NCBI GenBank assembly: GCA_030267565.1
Contig: BRXU01000015.1
Span: 1,673,001-1,737,000 of the forward strand
DNA: 64,000 nt
Reading direction: 5' to 3'
DNA from: Pleodorina starrii
Lineage: Eukaryota > Chlorophyta > Chlorophyceae > Chlamydomonadales > Volvocaceae
Both the position numbers and the translations under genes were made by a program. Shown here piece by piece: positions 25,497 to 36,202 of the stretch. The notes below the pieces were generated by a model, which made no database searches, had not been told where the DNA came from, and was given only the letters and a program-made list of their open reading frames with translations. Numbering within the stretch: the first letter of the stretch is position 1; each line of letters starts with the position of its first letter.

Positions 25497-27656
25497 ATGA
25501 CGGGCCGGGACCGGGGTTCCATGCAGGGCAGGCGTGGAGGGTTTATGTCCCGACGCGACAGGAAGGGTGTTTCGGAACGGATGGGATGCAGCGCTTGTAC
25601 AAAAGTAAATGGAGTAAATTCTGGGGGTGGGCGGGTTTCCGCCGGCGGGGCTGCTAGCGGTGTGAAGGCTTAGGTCCGATGGGAACTGAGCTATACCTCG
25701 GTAAGGGGACGGGCTATGATGAAAGGTCGTGTAGGAGGGCCATGAAGGCCCGTGGCTTCACGCCGGCTTGCCAAGCGATCTACGGCCGTCTCATTAATTT
25801 GCTCGCGCTCCTGGGCTCTTGACGGGTTCAGCTGGACGATACGCAGGATGTGCGCAGTGATTACGGGCTGCCCGTGTCTGGGCGTGCTCCCAAGCTGTTA
25901 CCAATGGCCTCGTTCCAATCGTGCCGACTTTCGTCCATGCAGGCATGCCGAGTTCCAGTACACAAGCACCCTGTCGACGCATGCATGACAATGACTAACG
26001 ATCTGGGAGGACTGGGACATGTGGTGCGCACCAGCCCTCGCTCATGGGGCTCATCGCAATGGCGTGGTTCCGCGGCTGCAAAGGGAAGGCTGTGTTTTCA
26101 CGGACCCGACGGTGGGCCTGAACACGCAGGAGCACCGCACTCGTCCTGTGTGCAACCAAAGTTCGAACGCCGGCACACGGCCCAACCGAGAACCTCGCAA
26201 TCAGGATTACCACTGCAGGAATGACAACAAAATAGCAGCTGATGCACGTGCTCCCGAGACAGGTCGACACCCTCAGTGTGCACGCGCCCCTATCCACGCC
26301 CGACCAATAACGCCAAGGCAGTGGAACTTATTTATTTGACTTAAGCTGGGCGCAGGACCTTTCTGCTCTCACACACAAAAGGGGATTCGAAATTTCGAAC
26401 TCCCAGCCATCTCCCGTACAAGTGCTGGGGGCCGCGCGAAGGCTCCTTCCCGGCCGAAACGCGTCGCGTGCATGCTGCCCGGCGGCACCTCAGCGGGAAA
26501 CCTGCGTGGCAGGTGAATGGAAAAAATATGGTACACACTGGACACAGCGCGCCGTTGCCCCTGAATCTCAATTTCCTGTACACGCTCCACGCGCGCAGTT
26601 TTGACGGGGATCTGACGCTTTCCTCCGAAACCCAATGCGCACTGCAGCCCTTCGCTCTTGGGAATCGCGCAGCACTGGCCGCAGGTGCAGGCCCCGCGCA
26701 GGGGCGGCTATGGCTGAAGGTAAAGAACGGACAAGGGGATGCAACTCCAAACCAACGACCAACCATGCCGCCAGCCATGCAAGTGATGCAACCACCGTAC
26801 ACCACCCCCTTATGCCTAGCGTGGACCAACCACGCCTACGATGCTCTTGTGCCACCGGATCGCCGTAGTTCCTTACTATGCTTCATTTTTGCCATGCAGA
26901 TAAGAGAGCATCAGAGTGAAGGACGCGCTCCGCTCTTGAGACCATCATCGATACTAGCCGCTGCCTGACAGAGAATGATGGATGGACGTTCCGGCCCGTC
27001 AATAATGCGCGGTGCCATACAGCCAAATGGGTCATCTTTCGCTCGCTCGCACGCGCGGGACTGGCGTGCAGTGCCGGCAACACGCATCAGTGCTCAAATG
27101 CTCATTGGCCCTCTCGTGCCGCGGCCCATTGAGCGCCCTGAACTCTTCAGCACCATCCAGCCTCAACAGACAGAGAACCAACGGGGCGGGCGCCTGCCCA
27201 GGGCGGGCCATCCTCCACGACACTGTCGTACATGACAGCTAGCTCCAGCTTGCATGCGCTTCTCTCGTCCTGATCGATGCCCGGCACCAATGTGCGCCGG
27301 CCAGTCCCGCGCCCTACCTACAGTCTCAACAGTATTATCAAGATACCAACACTCCACCACCGCCGCCACCCCTGACGAACAATTGTGAACGACCTGTACG
27401 CACAGACAACGCGGCTTCCGTACAAACTTGCGGGACACACTCCGTCCGCTAGCTGCGATTTCTCCTTCACTACCTCCTAGGCAAGTAGGCATGCATGCCC
27501 CCTTTCACAACGGTGTCACGGCACGTTTCAGGTATTTGCTCAAGTTGGCAACGGACCCCATTTAAAAGAAAGGCGATACCGCACGGTGTTCTTTCGGACG
27601 GAGGCAAGGGCCCCACCCGGCTCCCTGCCGCCGATAACCTGCCTTGGCGCAGGAGC
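25497..27656. other. Convergent intergenic region, nothing recognised
   Basis: The segment holds the NUF2 3' UTR and the downstream flank of the minus-strand orphan frame. Short frames exist on both strands but none has repeats of codon bias, splice sites or motifs that I can support. I saw no clear TGTAA signal after the NUF2 stop. Confidence 0.4.
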
Positions 27657-29594
27657 TCAGGAAAGGATGTACGGCGGCGGTAGTGTTGGTGGCGGGCTGG
27701 CGGCTGCCGCGAGCTGCGGCGCTTGAGTGGCCAGCAGGAGCGTCAGGATACCTTCCAACGTATCTGACGTCCCTGCTGCTGCTGCATCGCCCTCTCCCAC
27801 CTCGCTGTTCTGTCCCTCCGCTGCTGCCGTAGCCCTCGCCACCGCCGCCACGGCGTCGGCGTCACGCTCCGCCCGCACGTCGTCCCACGGGTCGCTGATG
27901 AACCTAAACCAGCCGCCACGGCCGATACCGCGGCGCCCCCATTCGACTGCGCGCAACACGTCCGCCGTGGAGTCGCAGCTGCTGTAGCCGTCGGGTTGCG
28001 CCCATGCATGGATGTCCAATACGATAATTTCTCCAGCTTTCGCCGCCTCCTGCAGGGATGCAGCCGCTCCCGCCGCCGGCCGCCACCAAGCGCCATCCCC
28101 CGCCGCCGCGCCGCCGCCGACGGCGGGGCTGGCACATTGGAGTTGCCTTTCTCGCCGCATCGAGAAGACAGTTGTCTCCAGGACGTCGGCGTAAGAGGCT
28201 GACAAAGCATCCAGCGTATGGGGCTCAGCGCGCTCTCCGCTGGTAGCGGCGGCCGTGCCGGCGTCGGCGTCGGCGTCTGCTGGGTCGATGACTTTGCACG
28301 GTTCTGCCTGCTCCAGGTAGCTTATCGAGCTCTCGCAGACAGCGGCGGCGGCGGTGGCGGCGGCGGCCACGGCGGCGGCGCCGGCGGCGTCGGAAGAATT
28401 GTTCGCCGCAACATCGGTGGCGGTTCTGCAGGCGGCGGCGCCGTGACCGGCTGTTGTTGCAGCGTCGCCGTCGGAGGGTATTGCGGCGGGCCCGTCGCCG
28501 GGTTTTACGGTCGTGCTCTGCTGCTGTCTCTCTCGGCAGCTCTGACGCTGCGGGTGGTTGTGCTGCTGCTGCTGCTGCCGTCCCCGCCGCCGATGCATCA
28601 GCACATATACACCGACCGCAGCCTCCAAGGCCACCTCGTTTATTTCCCGCAACGTCACCTCCTCCCAGCTGACCTGACCGTTGTGCGCGCCGCCGTGCGA
28701 CACGCCGGCCGTCGCGATACGGCACTCGGTCGTACGACACTCCGTGGTACGACCCGCCGTTCCGGTGCATGACGACCGCAGCATCGAGCAGCAGCAGCCC
28801 GTCGATGCGCCCTGGAGGCTAGCGTCAGGCAGGCCGCTGGCGCTGGCGCTGGAACTGCTGCCAGTCGTCGTCTGCCGTACACAACTTGCTCCTTCGGCCA
28901 GAATGAAGCTGGGGCTGGGGCCGAGACGGTTACTGCAGAGTGACGGCGCCTGTGAGCGCCCTGGCAGGAGTCCGGCGGAAGCATCGACGACGCGGCCGGG
29001 AGCCGTGATGAAATAGCGGCTAGGACCGTGGCCACAGACTGCAGCGTTGTTTGGTTCGGCAGCGGAGGCGGCCCTTCGTAGGGCCTCAGTGGCGCAGGAG
29101 CAGCAGTAAACAGCGGCTCCGGCAGCGGCTGCGTTTGCGGCTGCACCGTCGGAGATCGGCGCAGGGGCCGAGGACACAGAAGGAGCGCGGCGGAGGGCAT
29201 TGCGGCTGCTGCGGACAGCAGCGTCGTGTGGGAATGCGTTGGCGGCGTCTGCGGTGGGGGGAAACGTGGAAGGGGGCCGCAGCGAGGGGACGGGGGAGGG
29301 ATAGGCGTGCGGCAGCAGCTGCTGAGAGAGTGCGTGGTTTGCCGAAAACGGCGTCGGTACTATTGAATGATCCGGCTGCAAGGCAGCTGCCTGTCTGACA
29401 GGCAGTAGCAGTCGCAGGGTAAGGGGTACGTTCCATCGCAACGGAAGAAGCAGATATTGTGTCTTACAGACGAGCTGGAAAGGGCATGAAACAGCGTGCA
29501 CGACACTGTTTGCCCCCGCACATCGAAACAGCGTGCACGACACTGTTTGCCCCCGCACATCGAAAGAGAAGCACAGGAACTGGCGGGGTCCCAA
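27657..29594 (-). CDS. Orphan long reading frame, low-complexity protein
   Basis: An uninterrupted frame of 645 codons ends at 27657. Its first codon is not ATG, and the 5' end overlaps a 37-bp direct repeat, so the true start or an upstream exon is unknown. The product is rich in Ala, Ser and Gln runs. Two stretches look more like globular protein: VSWEEVTLREINEVALEA (middle) and EIIVLDIHAWAQPDGYSS followed by RGGWFRFISDPWDDVRAE (C-terminal third). I recognise no family. The GC-rich composition could hold a frame open by chance, and an opposite-strand frame of 184 codons exists at 28218-28772, but the minus frame has the more protein-like segments. Confidence 0.4.
   Translation of the reverse strand: MGPRQFLCFSFDVRGQTVSCTLFRCAGANSVVHAVSCPFQLVCKTQYLLLPLRWNVPLTLRLLLPVRQAAALQPDHSIVPTPFSANHALSQQLLPHAYPSPVPSLRPPSTFPPTADAANAFPHDAAVRSSRNALRRAPSVSSAPAPISDGAAANAAAAGAAVYCCSCATEALRRAASAAEPNNAAVCGHGPSRYFITAPGRVVDASAGLLPGRSQAPSLCSNRLGPSPSFILAEGASCVRQTTTGSSSSASASGLPDASLQGASTGCCCSMLRSSCTGTAGRTTECRTTECRIATAGVSHGGAHNGQVSWEEVTLREINEVALEAAVGVYVLMHRRRGRQQQQQHNHPQRQSCRERQQQSTTVKPGDGPAAIPSDGDAATTAGHGAAACRTATDVAANNSSDAAGAAAVAAAATAAAAVCESSISYLEQAEPCKVIDPADADADAGTAAATSGERAEPHTLDALSASYADVLETTVFSMRRERQLQCASPAVGGGAAAGDGAWWRPAAGAAASLQEAAKAGEIIVLDIHAWAQPDGYSSCDSTADVLRAVEWGRRGIGRGGWFRFISDPWDDVRAERDADAVAAVARATAAAEGQNSEVGEGDAAAAGTSDTLEGILTLLLATQAPQLAAAASPPPTLPPPYILS
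29488..29565. repeat. 37-bp direct duplication
   Basis: A 37-bp unit beginning GAAACAGCGTGCACGACACT occurs twice head to tail (from 29488 and 29525) with near identity, at the 5' end of the orphan frame. Confidence 0.9.
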
Positions 29595-29762
29595 TCCTAA
29601 TCCTGCAGCTGGGGTCCCAATCCTAATCCTACACTCGTGGCCCTAATCCTAAACCTGACATCGACTTTGTATCCTAATCCTGCCCCCGCTCTCCAAATCC
29701 TAATTTCTGCCTGACCGGGCACCGGTCCTAATTCCTAATCCTTGCAACCCTCCTGTTATCTT
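29584..29762. repeat. CCTAATCCT-rich repeat, related copy near 55.06-55.26 kb
   Basis: CCTAATCC/CCTAATCCT recurs many times. The right-hand part (TAATTTCTGCCTGACCGG..., ending in TTGCAACCCTCCT) is clearly related to 55195-55255, so both belong to one dispersed repeat family. Confidence 0.75.
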
Positions 29763-31133
29763 AGCACAGGCGCACCTTTACGCAAGCCCTGAGGCCGGGG
29801 CCTCCGTCAGTTTGCATCGGTTGAACGATTGTCGCTTGTACCGCCTTTGCACCGCCTGCACGGCAGCTTGAGAAGGAGCAGCAACGGACTGCCTCGGAAG
29901 AAGTCGTAAGCCAACAAGTGAAAAGAAAAGAACAAATGAGTAATTATCCTCGCTGTCGGCGCGGTGCCAAGTTCGCATTCCGTAAGCAGGCGGCCTCGTA
30001 ATCCGTGATCCGTCGTCGCAGCAGCGTTCGCATTCGAGTGGGGAAGCTGAATTGACGCAGAGGCCCTGGGGCCGCGCGGAAACCCTTTCCCAACAACCGG
30101 ACCGAAGAATGTTCTTTCAGGACCTGCGCACAGATCATGGCGGCGTGCATTGGCTTGGGACTCCCGACATATTTGCCTTCATCCGTGACGTTGGCCGCCT
30201 GCGCAGCTCCGTACTGTCGTGACCGTATCAAACCTTTCCCCCAGCTACGCTATTCTGACACTTGCCAAATTGCTAGGCGAGCCCGCGAGCCTCCTCACAT
30301 CGACACATTTGCAATTGCACAATTACAATTACACAGTAAACAAGGAGGAAAAAGACGCGGTGCCCGAGCGCCCGGAGCACCAGCTATCTAAGGATAAGCC
30401 GAAAGTAAAAGCGCCGCAAGCTCGCCGCAGGTCGGGCCTGTTTACGCCTCCCAGCGGCGTGGCTTGGACGGTGCGCTCAATCTCACCCGACGCCATCAGC
30501 CCAAGCCGGTTGAGCCCCTGTACGGCAATGCGACTGCCCGTACCGGGCCATGATGGCACGGCTCCATGCGGTCCGGCTGTCAGGGTATCTGCCGCTGCCG
30601 GGCGTTGCAGAAGGCAAGCGGCCGCAAGAGACCAGGCCCCGGCGTGCGGCACGCTCTGGCCACTGTTGGCGACAGTTCCGGCGACCATTGCAACACGTCG
30701 CAGAGTCATACCGGTACCCCTGGTTCTGTAAGGCGCGCTTGCCCAGCGCTGCTAAATTGCACCCCGTGAATCCCCCCCAGCCCCCAGCCCACCCGGCTTC
30801 ACTCGTTCTCCTGTGTCTGGATCCGCTCTTGGGCCGCTGCCTGGCCATAGGTTGGATAAGCCGTTGTACAGTGGAGGGACCCAAAAGGATCACCCACCGG
30901 CGCATACCTGACACCGCTGCGGCGGAAGGCCAAACGGTTGCGCCTTCCTTACTTCCTTTGCCCTGGCGGTCGACCTCGCGGCAGTGCACGAACGGCCCGC
31001 CGGTCTGCTGGCCCTATCCCCCCCTTACGTCCTTGAGCCCCCTTAGGGACCGCAGCAACAGCAGCAGCGACACTGTACCACCGATTCATCCAACAACAAC
31101 CACGACAACAAGCACCCCGCCTGGTTGTCGGGC
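29763..31133. other. Intergenic region with ASCC1 3' UTR
   Basis: No gene is recognised. Two minus-strand TGTAA motifs lie at 30333-30329 and 30327-30323, about 800 nt past the ASCC1 stop, and are good candidates for its poly(A) signal. Confidence 0.45.
30323..30333 (-). terminator. Paired TGTAA poly(A) signal candidates for ASCC1
   Basis: Two TGTAA copies 6 nt apart on the gene strand (GTGTAATTGTAAT). Confidence 0.4.
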
Positions 31134-34100
31134 TCACGCGCCCTCCTCCTCCGCCTCCGCCGTCTCCCCCGTCGCCGTCGGTACCAGTTCCAGCTTCCGG
31201 ACGCAGCGGTAGTAGCCGTCCTCGCCGTACACTCCCCGCTTCGACAGGTGCAGCGCCTGCAGGGGTGTTGCAAAGCAACCCCGTATACACAGGAACAGTT
31301 TGTCGCTGTTTACTGCTTGTACAACACATGCCCATACGGTACGGTAGGTGCAGTACACGGTGGTTGACAGCCGGCGACAGCGCCAGTCGTGCTGCTAGAG
31401 CCGTCAAGGTGCAACACACTGGCCGAGGCCGCATCCAAGCACGGACAGACAGACGCACGCAGCAGCAAACTGAAGTGCAAAATGAACGGCGAGCCGGTCC
31501 CGAGCCAACGCACGCGCGCACGTCCGCGCGCGGCCCAGGAACACAACCCTTTTCGCCCTTCAGCCACGCCAGCGCCAAATGGCGCCATTCGCTGTCCTCT
31601 GCAATGCCTCTTCCCACCTCCCGTGAATCCAACCCAGCTGCCCCTGACCCTGCTCTTACCCCTGCCCCCACCCGCCCGGCCCGCCCTAACCCCAACCCCC
31701 TCCCACCTCCAACGTGTGTATTCCCAGGTCCAGTCGGCCGTGCTCCTGCAGCAGCGCCCGGCCGTCGAAGGGCTGCCGCTCCTCCCGCCGACCCATGGGT
31801 CCACCTCCACCTCCTGCGGGCCCCGCTGCCGCCCCGCCACCTCCACCACCGGCACCCTGGGGGGACCTTTTCCGGTACCTGCCCATCATAAACACCGGCG
31901 GGGTAATAGTGTGGTGAGATGAGCCACAACGGGGGGGGGCTTGGACCAAGCGTCGGGAGCAGATACAGCAAATGGAAGGGTTAGCGGCCGGCGAACGCGG
32001 CTGCGGCACGCAGCGCAGCTCAACGCAACGCACGAGGCGACGGTGGGCGCATGGGCGCGTGTGTTTGTGTACATGTGGACGCGGCCACTCGCAGCCGGAT
32101 GCGCGCGCGGGGCGTTGGGGGCGGGGGGGCTTTGGGTGCTGCAATGGCGGCAGACGGGTCATAAATGGCAGCGCGCGACAAATGGCAGCGCCCGGGGTGG
32201 AGCCCGGGTGAAGCCCGGGTGCGCTGCACTGCCGCGGGAATCGACACGCAGCACTGCGGAGGACGGGGGCGCGCCGACACGACACGACACGATAGAGCGC
32301 CGCCAGCGCACCTCACCGCACCGCACCGCACCTCAGCGCACCTCAGCGCACCTCACCGCACCTCAGCGCACCGCACCGCACCTCAGCGCACCGCACCGCA
32401 CCGCACCGCACCGCACCGCACCGCACCGCACCGCACCGCACCGCACCGCACCGCACCGCACCGCACCGCACCGCACCGCACCGCACCGCACCGCACCTGG
32501 TGTTGATGACGGTGGCGTGGAGCTTGACCTTGCGCTCGTCCTGCAGCGCACCGGAGCCGGGCGGTGGGTGGGGTGGGCGGGTGGGCGGGTGGGTGGGGGA
32601 AGGAGATAAGGAAGGGGCGCGTTGGAGGGGTCGGTGCGGCAAAGTGTCAAACCGACCAGCCAGCTTCTCCCCCCCCCGCCCTGGCCAACCCAGCCCTCAC
32701 CGCCACCCCCCCCACACACACACATACACCCTAGGGACCCATGCCCGCCTCTCTCCAGGGCTTGGCTGCGGCTCGTCCCCCTCCCCCTCCCCCTCCCCCT
32801 CCCCCCTTCCAGCCCCCTTCCAGCCACCTGCGGCAGCAGCAGCCCCGCCTTTGCGAAGTCATCCACCACCAGATCACACAGCGCCTCCAGTCGGTTGCCG
32901 GGGCCCATGTCCTGGACCTGGGGGTTGGGGAGTGTGTGTGCGGGTGCGTGCGTGTGTTATGGTGGGGTTGGGGCGGGTGGTGTAGCAGTTGCCGGGGCCC
33001 ATGTCATGGACCTGGGGGTTGGGGAGCGTAGGGCGAACGGTGCATGCATGGCGGCATGGGGCCGGGGAGGTGGGAAACGAGGTCCGGTCCGGCCCGATCC
33101 GGTCCGGGCAGATGCGAATGCGGATGCGGGCCCTGCGGTTTGAGCCACGAGTCTGAGAGGAGCAGGCTGCCCGCCGCGGCCGGGGCCGGCGGCAATGGGG
33201 CCGGGGCCGGGGCCGGCGGCAGTGGGGCCGGGGCCGGGGCCGGCGGCAATGGTTCGCTGCTGTCGCATAAGCTGCGTGCCTTGGCGGCGGGCCGCGGGCC
33301 GCTCTTTGGGGGGTGGGCGCGCGCCTCGGTACGGCACGCCGACGTACAACACTTCCCGTACCTTGAGGTACAGCACGTGCATGGCGGCGGGGTCGTCGTT
33401 CATGTACTCCAGGCCCTGCGGATCACCAAACCCCCCGGGTCGGGGGCGCCCATGATCGACACATTTCCCCAGAGAACGCGAAAGGAGCGGGGGCCGTGCG
33501 TCAGGCGTTACGGCGGTGACACAAGTCCAGGGAAAGCCCGCATTGTCCAGGGCCAGCAGGACTTCACGAACCCGAGGTCTGTCAAAGGCTGAACTTCATA
33601 ACTTTGCATTCGCCAGCAGTTCCTTACCAAGGGCAATTAAGAGCAGCACTAGAGCAGCAACAACAACTGCAAATAGCAACAACAACAACAACAACAACAA
33701 CAACATCAACAGCAAATAGCAACAACAGCAACATCAACAGAGCTGACCTGCAGGTGGACCTTGAGGGGCGCCTCCCCCAACAGAGCCGCCACGGGGCCTC
33801 GCAGTCGCGCCAGGAGCTGTACGGCAACAAGCAATCCAAGGGCCGAGGCCGAGACCGAGACCGAGACCGAGGCAGGTGGGTGAGTCGAGCGATTGGGGGG
33901 AGGGCGGGATGGCGCCGGGTTGTGCCCTTCCCCTGCGACGTCTTCTTCAACACCCACCTGAAAGGAACAAGTTCCGACGTGCCACCTGCCGCGGGCGGCG
34001 GGCCCTTCGCCTTCCCCTTCCCCTTAACTGTCCCCTTCCCCGTTCCCTGCCTACCTGCCTCACCCACCCACCCACCCACCCACCCACCCACCCACCCACC

Positions 34101-35636
34101 CACCCACCCACCCACCCACCCACCCACCCACCCACCCACCCACCCACCCACCCACCCACCCACCCACCCACCCATCCACCCACCCACCCACCCACCCACC
34201 TGCTGCGCCTCGTGTCGCTTCTGGTCGCTGTACAGTTTGAGCATGACCAGCGTCAGGTGCAGGTGCTGCGGCCGCATGAAGATGCTCTCCTCCAGCCCAC
34301 TGCCACTGCCGGGTGGAGCGACCCGCGGGTCGGTCAGCACGGCGCGGCGGAACGCCTCGAACTGCCGCACGGCGGCGGGTGAGGCCAGCGGCAGCGAGAT
34401 GAAGAAGTTGTAGTCGAGCAACCTGGAGCGGGGAAGGAAGCGGGGGGCGGGCCGGGGCGGGACGGGCGGGTAGTTGACGGGAAGACCGGGCGGGAAGGGA
34501 TTGGGTTGGGATGGGTTCGCGCTTCGCGGACGGCTAGAGTGGGCTCGAGTGGGCCGGCGGACGGCGAATTGGGGGGGGGGGGCGGCAGTCGTGTGAGCGA
34601 GTCGCACCTTCCCTGCCTCCCTCCCTCCCTGACGTCGCTTCGGCTCCTTCACGGCGCTCTGTCCTTCCCTCCCTGCCCTCCCTGCCCTCCCTAAACCCCC
34701 CCTCCTCCTCTCCCCTTACCCCTGCCTCGCACCTGCCCGTCACCGCGTTGTGAACCGCCAGCTGGGTGCGCACGTAGCCGCTGGACACCGCCGCCCGAGT
34801 GGGACCCCGAATCACTATGTCGCCACCACCTCCGCCACCTCCGCCTCCTCCACCGCTACCTCCTCCGCCTCCGCCACCTCCGCCACCGGCTGCCGGGCCC
34901 GGGGCCTTCCGCGGAATGTTCAGCTGCGCGCCGGTCTCCGCCTCGATCTGCTTCCGGGTGCGGCCCTCGCGACCGATGATGAAGGGATAGACCTGCGTGA
35001 ATATGTGTGGGTGTGTGAGAGAGAGAGAGGGAGAGGGCGAGGTGGGGGAGGGCGGCGGCCGTGTGGAAGCCGTGTGGAAGCCGTGTGGGAGAGAGTGAGG
35101 AGAGGGGGCCGGGTGGGTCCCGGGGACTTGAAAGGGGCGGACTACCTGAGCTGCCGCATGGGCCTAATGGACATTGACGGCGGCTTCTTTGCCGCCACCA
35201 CGACATGTTCCTTGTTTCTTGGTGGGAGGGGGAAACGTCATACGATTGAAGAAGGTCGCGGATCAGGAGTGCGGGCGGATGGCGGGGTTAATTGGGTTTC
35301 GAGGTTTTTGTGGGTGTTGTCAAGGCAGCTGTTGGGGGCGGCACAGGGCGGGATGCGTGGGGGGGAAGGCACGGCGCGGGCGCAGGGCGGGCACACCTCG
35401 GGGTCGCAGGAGAGCCTGGCCACGAACTGGCCGCCCTCTTGCTGTATGAGTGACTCATCGATCGTGCCGGCTGCCATAACCTCCACCTCCTCGTCGTCCT
35501 GCTGCCACCTGGCCCCAGCCGCGTGCTCGCCTTGGTCTGGCTGGTGGGGTAGCGTCGATGTCGAGCTGCCTTGTACCCGATAGGTCCGGGAACCCACGGT
35601 GACGAGCCGGCAGTGCAGCACGTCGGTTTCTGTCAT
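31134..35636 (-). CDS. ASCC1: KH domain + 2H phosphoesterase-like domain
   Basis: Nine exons join in frame to 424 residues: 35636-35397, 34992-34733, 34422-34200, 33816-33748, 33415-33362, 32917-32828, 32540-32497, 31878-31707 and 31256-31134. A variable N-terminus is followed by a KH RNA-binding domain in exon 2 with the GxxG loop (FIIGREGRTRKQIEAETGAQ). The KH domain is split by a long Gly-rich insertion before DIVIRGP. The 2H phosphoesterase (AKAP7-like) domain follows, with both HxT/HxS-type motifs: LHLTLVMLKL (exon 3) and VKLHATVIN (exon 7). The C-terminal part keeps the family's FDGRALLQEHG and GYYRCVRKLEL signatures. In animals ASCC1 belongs to the ASC-1 complex, acting in transcription coactivation and alkylation-damage repair; the role here is by family only. 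Several introns consist largely of microsatellites. It is divergent from the GT49 gene. Confidence 0.9.
32306..32496. repeat. (CACCG)n microsatellite starting at a splice donor
   Basis: About 38 pentamer units (CCGCA, with some CTCAG variants at the left). On the gene strand (GGTGC)n begins within the donor of ASCC1 exon 32540-32497. Confidence 0.95.
34061..34199. repeat. (CCCA)n microsatellite starting at a splice donor
   Basis: About 35 tetramer units with one ATCC variant. On the gene strand it is (GTGG)n and includes the GT donor of ASCC1 exon 34422-34200. Confidence 0.95.
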
Positions 35637-36202
35637 TTGGTGTGTGATAAAGATCTTGTTCGCCCCGCTTTAGCGGGAGCTCTCAACTTGCCTCGCTGAA
35701 TTGCAGTTTGCTTTGTATGACAGCCAAGGACCTACATATGCACTTCAGCGATGTACTATATGTTCATTCCTACTGAAGACATTCGACATCGCGGCTATTC
35801 TGCCAAAGTATCAAGGTCGGCTTTCGGATCGACACCAACGGCTAGATGTCGTACAACTTACCCTAAAACGAGGTACATCTTGTTCCCGGTATGGCGTGTG
35901 GCAAGTCACCCTTCGTGCACGCTGGCCACGTGTGGCCACGTTGGAAGAAGGCTTTGACTTTCCAACTTCGTTTTCACATTTCAACTGGGAAGGTTACGGG
36001 AGAACGGGACGCGTTACGTACGTGCTTTTTAAATATTTTATGACCAAATAACAGACATCTCCTGTCCCCAAATGATGCATCTATATTGAGATACTGCGAG
36101 TGTGTAGTTCAACCTTGGCAAAATCGGGATTTCTTGTGATCACCAATCTGTTTGGCAGGGCATATCTCGCAGCAGGCATGTTCAGTACGTAGTCGGCTCA
36201 TT
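35637..36202. promoter_or_regulatory. Divergent promoter of ASCC1 and GT49 gene
   Basis: The 566 bp lie between two divergent start codons and are more AT-rich than the flanks, with TTTAAATATTTTATG at about 36028 and TATATTGAG at about 36071. No specific factor site is identified. Confidence 0.45.

Noticed and set aside
28218..28772. 184-codon plus-strand frame
   Set aside because: Gly/Ala/Leu shadow of the longer minus-strand frame, without protein-like segments.
34061..34200. CCCA array as a telomere-like or CRISPR-like array
   Set aside because: Simple tetramer microsatellite without spacers, inside an intron; green-algal telomere repeats are TTTAGGG/TTTTAGGG-type.
33624..34652. 342-codon minus frame with (VGGW)n
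   Set aside because: The VGGW repeat is the (CCCA)n intron microsatellite; only the part before it is ASCC1 exon 3.
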